Assembly: GCA_937884625.1 (NCBI GenBank) | Contig: CALGCE010000167.1 | Coordinates: forward strand, 1-9,909 | Direction of reading: 5' to 3' | DNA length: 9,909 bases | Origin: an uncultured Clostridia bacterium | GTDB taxonomy: Bacteria; Bacillota; Clostridia; Oscillospirales; Acutalibacteraceae | Part shown: piece after piece, positions 7,491 through 9,909 of the stretch | Numbering within the stretch: the stretch's first letter is position 1 | How the letters are laid out: every line of letters starts with the position of its first letter | Notes under the pieces: generated by a model | Told to the model about the DNA's origin: nothing | The model's database searches: none | Seen by the model: only the letters and a program-made list of their open reading frames with translations | Made by a program: the position numbers and the translations under genes

Positions 7491-8195
7491 ATGAAATACT
7501 ATGAAAACAAAAACTTTACAAAATCGGTAGGTAAAACGGGTTTTTATACAATAATAATCTGTTGCCTTATTGCAATAGGCGGGGCATCGTGGTTTGCGTT
7601 ATCGAGATATAATAATATCAAGTCATCCGACAACAGTTCGTCTAACATTTCAGATAAGTCATATAAAGAGGATATAAGTTCATATAATGATAGCGAAGAA
7701 ATTATTGAGGAAAGCAGTACGGCAGACGTAAACAACGAAGTAAGTGATGTACCGTACGAACAACAAAATACCGAACAGGCAACCGAACAAAGAAGTTTTG
7801 TAATGCCGGCTGAGGGTAATATTTCAAAAGGTTACAGCGATACCGCACTTCAAAAATCCGACACCTACGGGGATATGCGACTTCACACGGGTATAGATAT
7901 TCAGTGTGAAAAAGGAACAGAAATCAAATCGGCAGGTGCAGGGACAGTAACAAATGTTGAAGAAAGTTCCACACTTGGAAAATATGTAACAATAGACCAC
8001 GGCGACGGCATCACCGCACGTTACTGCGGACTTGACGGTGTAACAGTAAATACAGGTGACAGCGTCAGTGCAGGAACGGTTATCGGTACACTCGGCACAG
8101 TACCGAGCGAATGTGCGGATAAAAGCCATCTTCACGTTGAGATATTAAAAGACGGAAATGTTGTCTCTCCTCTTGAAGCACTCGGAATGCAGTAA
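7491..8195 (+). CDS. Membrane-anchored M23/LytM endopeptidase, SpoIIQ-like
   Basis: A 234-residue single-pass protein: short Lys-containing N-terminus (1-16), one membrane helix (about 17-37), and a low-complexity Ser/Asn/Asp/Glu-rich extracytoplasmic linker (about 42-100). The C-terminal M23 domain runs from MPAEGNISKGYS (105) to PLEALG (227-232). The zinc ligands are present: H132 and D136 in RLHTGIDI, and H215 in SHLHVEI, with the catalytic-type H213. The domain should therefore be an active zinc peptidase cutting peptidoglycan cross-bridges, unlike B. subtilis SpoIIQ, which lacks the metal site. The topology and the KGYSDTALQKSDTYGDMRLHTGID region resemble clostridial SpoIIQ, the forespore half of the engulfment channel with SpoIIIAH, but a vegetative cell-wall role is possible. 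No SpoIIIAH or spoIID gene is adjacent. The strong site AAAGGAG (7474-7480) lies 10 nt before the ATG. Confidence 0.85.
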   Translation: MKYYENKNFTKSVGKTGFYTIIICCLIAIGGASWFALSRYNNIKSSDNSSSNISDKSYKEDISSYNDSEEIIEESSTADVNNEVSDVPYEQQNTEQATEQRSFVMPAEGNISKGYSDTALQKSDTYGDMRLHTGIDIQCEKGTEIKSAGAGTVTNVEESSTLGKYVTIDHGDGITARYCGLDGVTVNTGDSVSAGTVIGTLGTVPSECADKSHLHVEILKDGNVVSPLEALGMQ

Positions 8196-8231
8196 AAAAT
8201 CCTGCCCTCGAAAGAATACGTTTAGGGGCAA

Positions 8232-8280
8232 AAATACGGAGTATCGTAAATCTTTTATGCGATACTCCGTATTATTATTT
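8232..8280. terminator. Bidirectional terminator between convergent M23 and trmB genes
   Basis: A perfect 14-bp stem, AATACGGAGTATCG (8233-8246) with CGATACTCCGTATT (8260-8273), can extend by two more pairs into a short AT-rich loop. On the + strand it is followed by TTATTATTTT-like sequence. On the - strand it is followed by T-rich sequence (A's at 8231-8234). The trmB stop codon (8277-8275) lies one base from the stem. Confidence 0.88.
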
Positions 8281-8946
8281 TACATATGCTTCAAGTCGGT
8301 AAATCGGCAGTCCTTGTGCTATAAACCTGCTTTCGTATTCGGTTACTATGTTACCCTCAAAGTCACTGTTATGTAGGTCAAGCGAAACGTTTTTCAGTTT
8401 AAAACCGTTATTTGAAAACTGTTCAATTGAAAATTCAAAGAAATGCATATTGTCGGTTTTTTGATGTATTTCTGCACTGTCTTTTAAAATCCTTTTATAA
8501 ATTTCCAAAAAGTTTGCACTCGTAAGCCTATGAGTTGCATACTTATTTTTAGGAAACGGACAGGAAAAATTTAAAAATATTCTGTCAACACTTTTTTCTT
8601 TTATATGACGCTCTATATATTCAGCCGAGCCTTTTATAAATTTAAGATTGGATAAATTATTGCTTATTGCTTCTTCACAGGCGGTCACTATTACGTTTGA
8701 GTCCTTTTCTATTGCCAAAACGTTAATATCGGGATTTTGCTTTGCAAATTCTATTGCAAATCTGCCCTTTCCGCAACCTATTTCAAGATAAAGCGGTGCC
8801 GTTCTGCCAAACCAATTTTCTATATCAATATAGTCCTTGTTTTGTATGGCAGTATTAAAATTTCTATCGTCACTCTCGCTTATATATAAACATTCGCTGA
8901 CACCCGAAAGTCTGTCTTCAAGGTGTTTTTTTCTTCTCATTCTCAT
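8275..8946 (-). CDS. trmB: tRNA (guanine-N7)-methyltransferase
   Basis: SAM-dependent class I methyltransferase that makes m7G46 in the tRNA variable loop. The 223 residues contain the SAM-binding motif LEIGCGKGRFAIEFA (54-68), the acidic LAIEKD turn (77-82), the substrate/catalytic loop FLNFSCPFPKNKYATHRLT (124-142), HQKTDN (161-166) with the conserved D165, and the C-terminal TEYESRF (202-208) with T202 and E205. The usual family loop is NFSDPWPK..RHxKRRLT. Here the Asp is C129, the Trp is F131, the His is Y136 and one Arg is H139, so activity is not certain although the overall family match is clear. Two in-frame ATGs exist (8946 and 8940). The first overlaps the mrp stop as ATGA (8943-8946), so I take it by translational coupling. 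It ends at the shared terminator. Confidence 0.92.
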   Translation of the reverse strand: MRMRRKKHLEDRLSGVSECLYISESDDRNFNTAIQNKDYIDIENWFGRTAPLYLEIGCGKGRFAIEFAKQNPDINVLAIEKDSNVIVTACEEAISNNLSNLKFIKGSAEYIERHIKEKSVDRIFLNFSCPFPKNKYATHRLTSANFLEIYKRILKDSAEIHQKTDNMHFFEFSIEQFSNNGFKLKNVSLDLHNSDFEGNIVTEYESRFIAQGLPIYRLEAYVK

Positions 8947-9764
8947 AATTTTTCTATTTTTTCAACGGCAGATTTTAAATAATCGCCCTTAAACTGCTCT
9001 ATTGAACCGTTGTCCACCATCTGCGACAAAGACAAGTCAATAGGCATCTTTGCTAAAAGTTGTACGCCCGTCTGCTCGGCTACGCTCTCACTGCCACCGC
9101 CGAAAACGCTGAACTCTTTACCGCAATCGGGACATTTAACATAACTCATATTTTCAACCATACCTACAATCGGTATATCCATCATTTGTGCCATATTAAA
9201 CGCCTTTTTAACTATAAGTGATACAAGGTCTTGCGGAGAAGTAACTATAACCGCACCGTCAAGGGGAATAGTCTGAAAAACGGTAAGCGGAACGTCACCC
9301 GTTCCGGGAGGACAGTCGATAAATAAATAATCAAGGTCTCCCCATACAACCTCCTGCCAAAACTGTTTGACTGCACCTGCTATAACAGGTCCTCTCCATA
9401 TTACAGGTGCATCGTGTTCTTTAAGCATCATATTAACGGATATTACTTTTATACCCGTTTTAGTAACCGCAGGAAGTATTCCTATATCGTTTTGCATTGC
9501 ATTTTCGGTTATTCCAAAAGATTTCGGTATTGACGGACCTGTAATATCGGCGTCAAGTATACCTACCTTATACCCTTTCCTTGCCATTTCTACCGCAAGC
9601 ATAGAAGTAACCATTGATTTACCTACTCCGCCCTTACCGCTTACAACGGCAACGACGTGTTTAATATCGTTAAATTCTCCCGTAGGCTCTATAAGACTTT
9701 GTTTTTCTCTCGAACTGCAATTACTGCTGCAAGTCGAGCAATTTCCCGTACAATTATCTGACAT
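8943..9764 (-). CDS. mrp: Mrp/NBP35-family Fe-S cluster carrier ATPase
   Basis: Cytoplasmic P-loop ATPase (ApbC/Mrp/Nbp35) that binds and delivers [4Fe-4S] clusters to apoproteins. In the 273 residues I see an N-terminal Cys cluster (C5-x3-C9-x2-C12-x3-C16), the deviant Walker A VVSGKGGVGKS (40-50) with signature lysine K44, switch-like DADITGPSIPK (71-81), the IWRGP segment (122-126), Walker B FIDCPPGTGD (148-157), VTSPQDL (174-180), and the dimer-bridging cluster ligands CPDC (C211, C214). The MIP18/DUF59 domain found at the N-terminus of many bacterial Mrp proteins is absent and the Cys-rich tail takes its place, as in Nbp35-like archaeal and clostridial members. GGTGA (9775-9771 on the - strand) precedes the ATG by 6 nt. 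It is the first gene of the mrp-trmB operon. MinD is excluded by the CPDC and by the lack of a membrane-targeting helix. Confidence 0.94.
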   Translation of the reverse strand: MSDNCTGNCSTCSSNCSSREKQSLIEPTGEFNDIKHVVAVVSGKGGVGKSMVTSMLAVEMARKGYKVGILDADITGPSIPKSFGITENAMQNDIGILPAVTKTGIKVISVNMMLKEHDAPVIWRGPVIAGAVKQFWQEVVWGDLDYLFIDCPPGTGDVPLTVFQTIPLDGAVIVTSPQDLVSLIVKKAFNMAQMMDIPIVGMVENMSYVKCPDCGKEFSVFGGGSESVAEQTGVQLLAKMPIDLSLSQMVDNGSIEQFKGDYLKSAVEKIEKL

Positions 9765-9782
9765 TTTTTATCACCGCAAATA

Positions 9783-9811
9783 ATTATACCCTTAAAGTAC
9801 AATAAAATCAA
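9783..9811 (-). promoter_or_regulatory. Vegetative (sigma-A type) promoter of mrp-trmB
   Basis: On the - strand TTGATT (9811-9806), exactly 17 bp, then a perfect TATAAT (9788-9783). The expected start point is near 9776, giving a very short leader that begins almost at the ribosome binding site (9775-9771). Confidence 0.7.
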
Positions 9812-9909
9812 GTGAATTTAAAAACTGCTTGATATTTTTTTATCACAGTTTCTCGGCGAATAATTCCACTGGTCTATATGTTCTGCATAACAAAAATATC
9901 TTACCGTAT
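9812..9909 (-). other. Window-edge stretch, possible 3' end of another minus-strand gene
   Basis: No complete gene fits here. Two minus-strand frames are open from the edge: one to a TAA at 9820-9818 (29 codons, containing YFCYAEHIDQWNYSPRNC) and one to a TGA at 9845-9843 (21 codons). Either could be the tail of a gene upstream of mrp. The first is longer and aromatic-rich, but so short an open frame in AT-rich DNA proves little. I recognise no family in either. Confidence 0.2.

Noticed and set aside
8203..8230. TGCCCT/GGGGCA inverted repeat just after the M23 stop
   Set aside because: Only five to six pairs with a 16-nt loop; the strong hairpin directly downstream explains termination.
9367..9783. 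138-codon + strand open frame opposite mrp
   Set aside because: It mirrors the mrp coding sequence (runs of Thr, Pro, Ile and Ser typical of antisense frames) and overlaps the mrp promoter; mrp has all family motifs.

Overview
The window looks like a chromosomal housekeeping segment of a low-GC, Gram-positive, probably spore-forming Clostridia member. My best guess is the Oscillospirales/Ruminococcaceae. The grounds are AT-rich codon use, GGTGA/AGGAG-type ribosome binding sites, a single-pass M23 protein resembling clostridial SpoIIQ, a Cys-rich N-terminus on Mrp, and a stand-alone PTS-type EIIC membrane protein. The taxonomic call is inference; there is no rRNA or other marker here to settle it. 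I see no insertion sequence, prophage gene, CRISPR array, tRNA or rRNA.

Left part (1-7369, + strand): seven genes run in one direction with gaps of 41 bp or less or with overlaps, so probably one long operon whose promoter lies left of the window. The order is aspS (5' end cut off by the window), htpG, a stand-alone EIIC-like membrane protein, nth, a pyridoxine/pyridoxamine-type kinase, a TcdA-type ThiF-fold enzyme, and an unrecognised 170-residue protein. Three junctions overlap or nearly touch: EIIC/nth by 8 bp, nth/kinase 7 bp apart, kinase/tcdA by 4 bp. An intrinsic terminator at 7379-7421 closes the run.

Middle (7422-8195, + strand): a separate single-gene unit encodes a membrane-anchored M23/LytM endopeptidase. 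Its upstream region fits a forespore sigma factor better than the vegetative one. It ends in a strong hairpin (8232-8280) that also serves the convergent unit.

Right part (8275-9764, - strand): a two-gene operon, mrp then trmB, is coupled by a 4-bp ATGA overlap and preceded by a good vegetative promoter (9783-9811). The last 145 bases hold that promoter and possibly the tail of another minus-strand gene that continues beyond the window.

The genes belong to translation and tRNA modification (aspS, tcdA, trmB), protein folding (htpG), DNA repair (nth), cofactor supply (B6 kinase, Fe-S carrier Mrp) and the cell envelope or sporulation (M23). I found no clear new multi-gene system. The points most worth checking are the altered catalytic loop of TrmB, terminator-like hairpins inside the unrecognised gene, that gene itself, the partnerless EIIC protein, and the possible forespore promoter.
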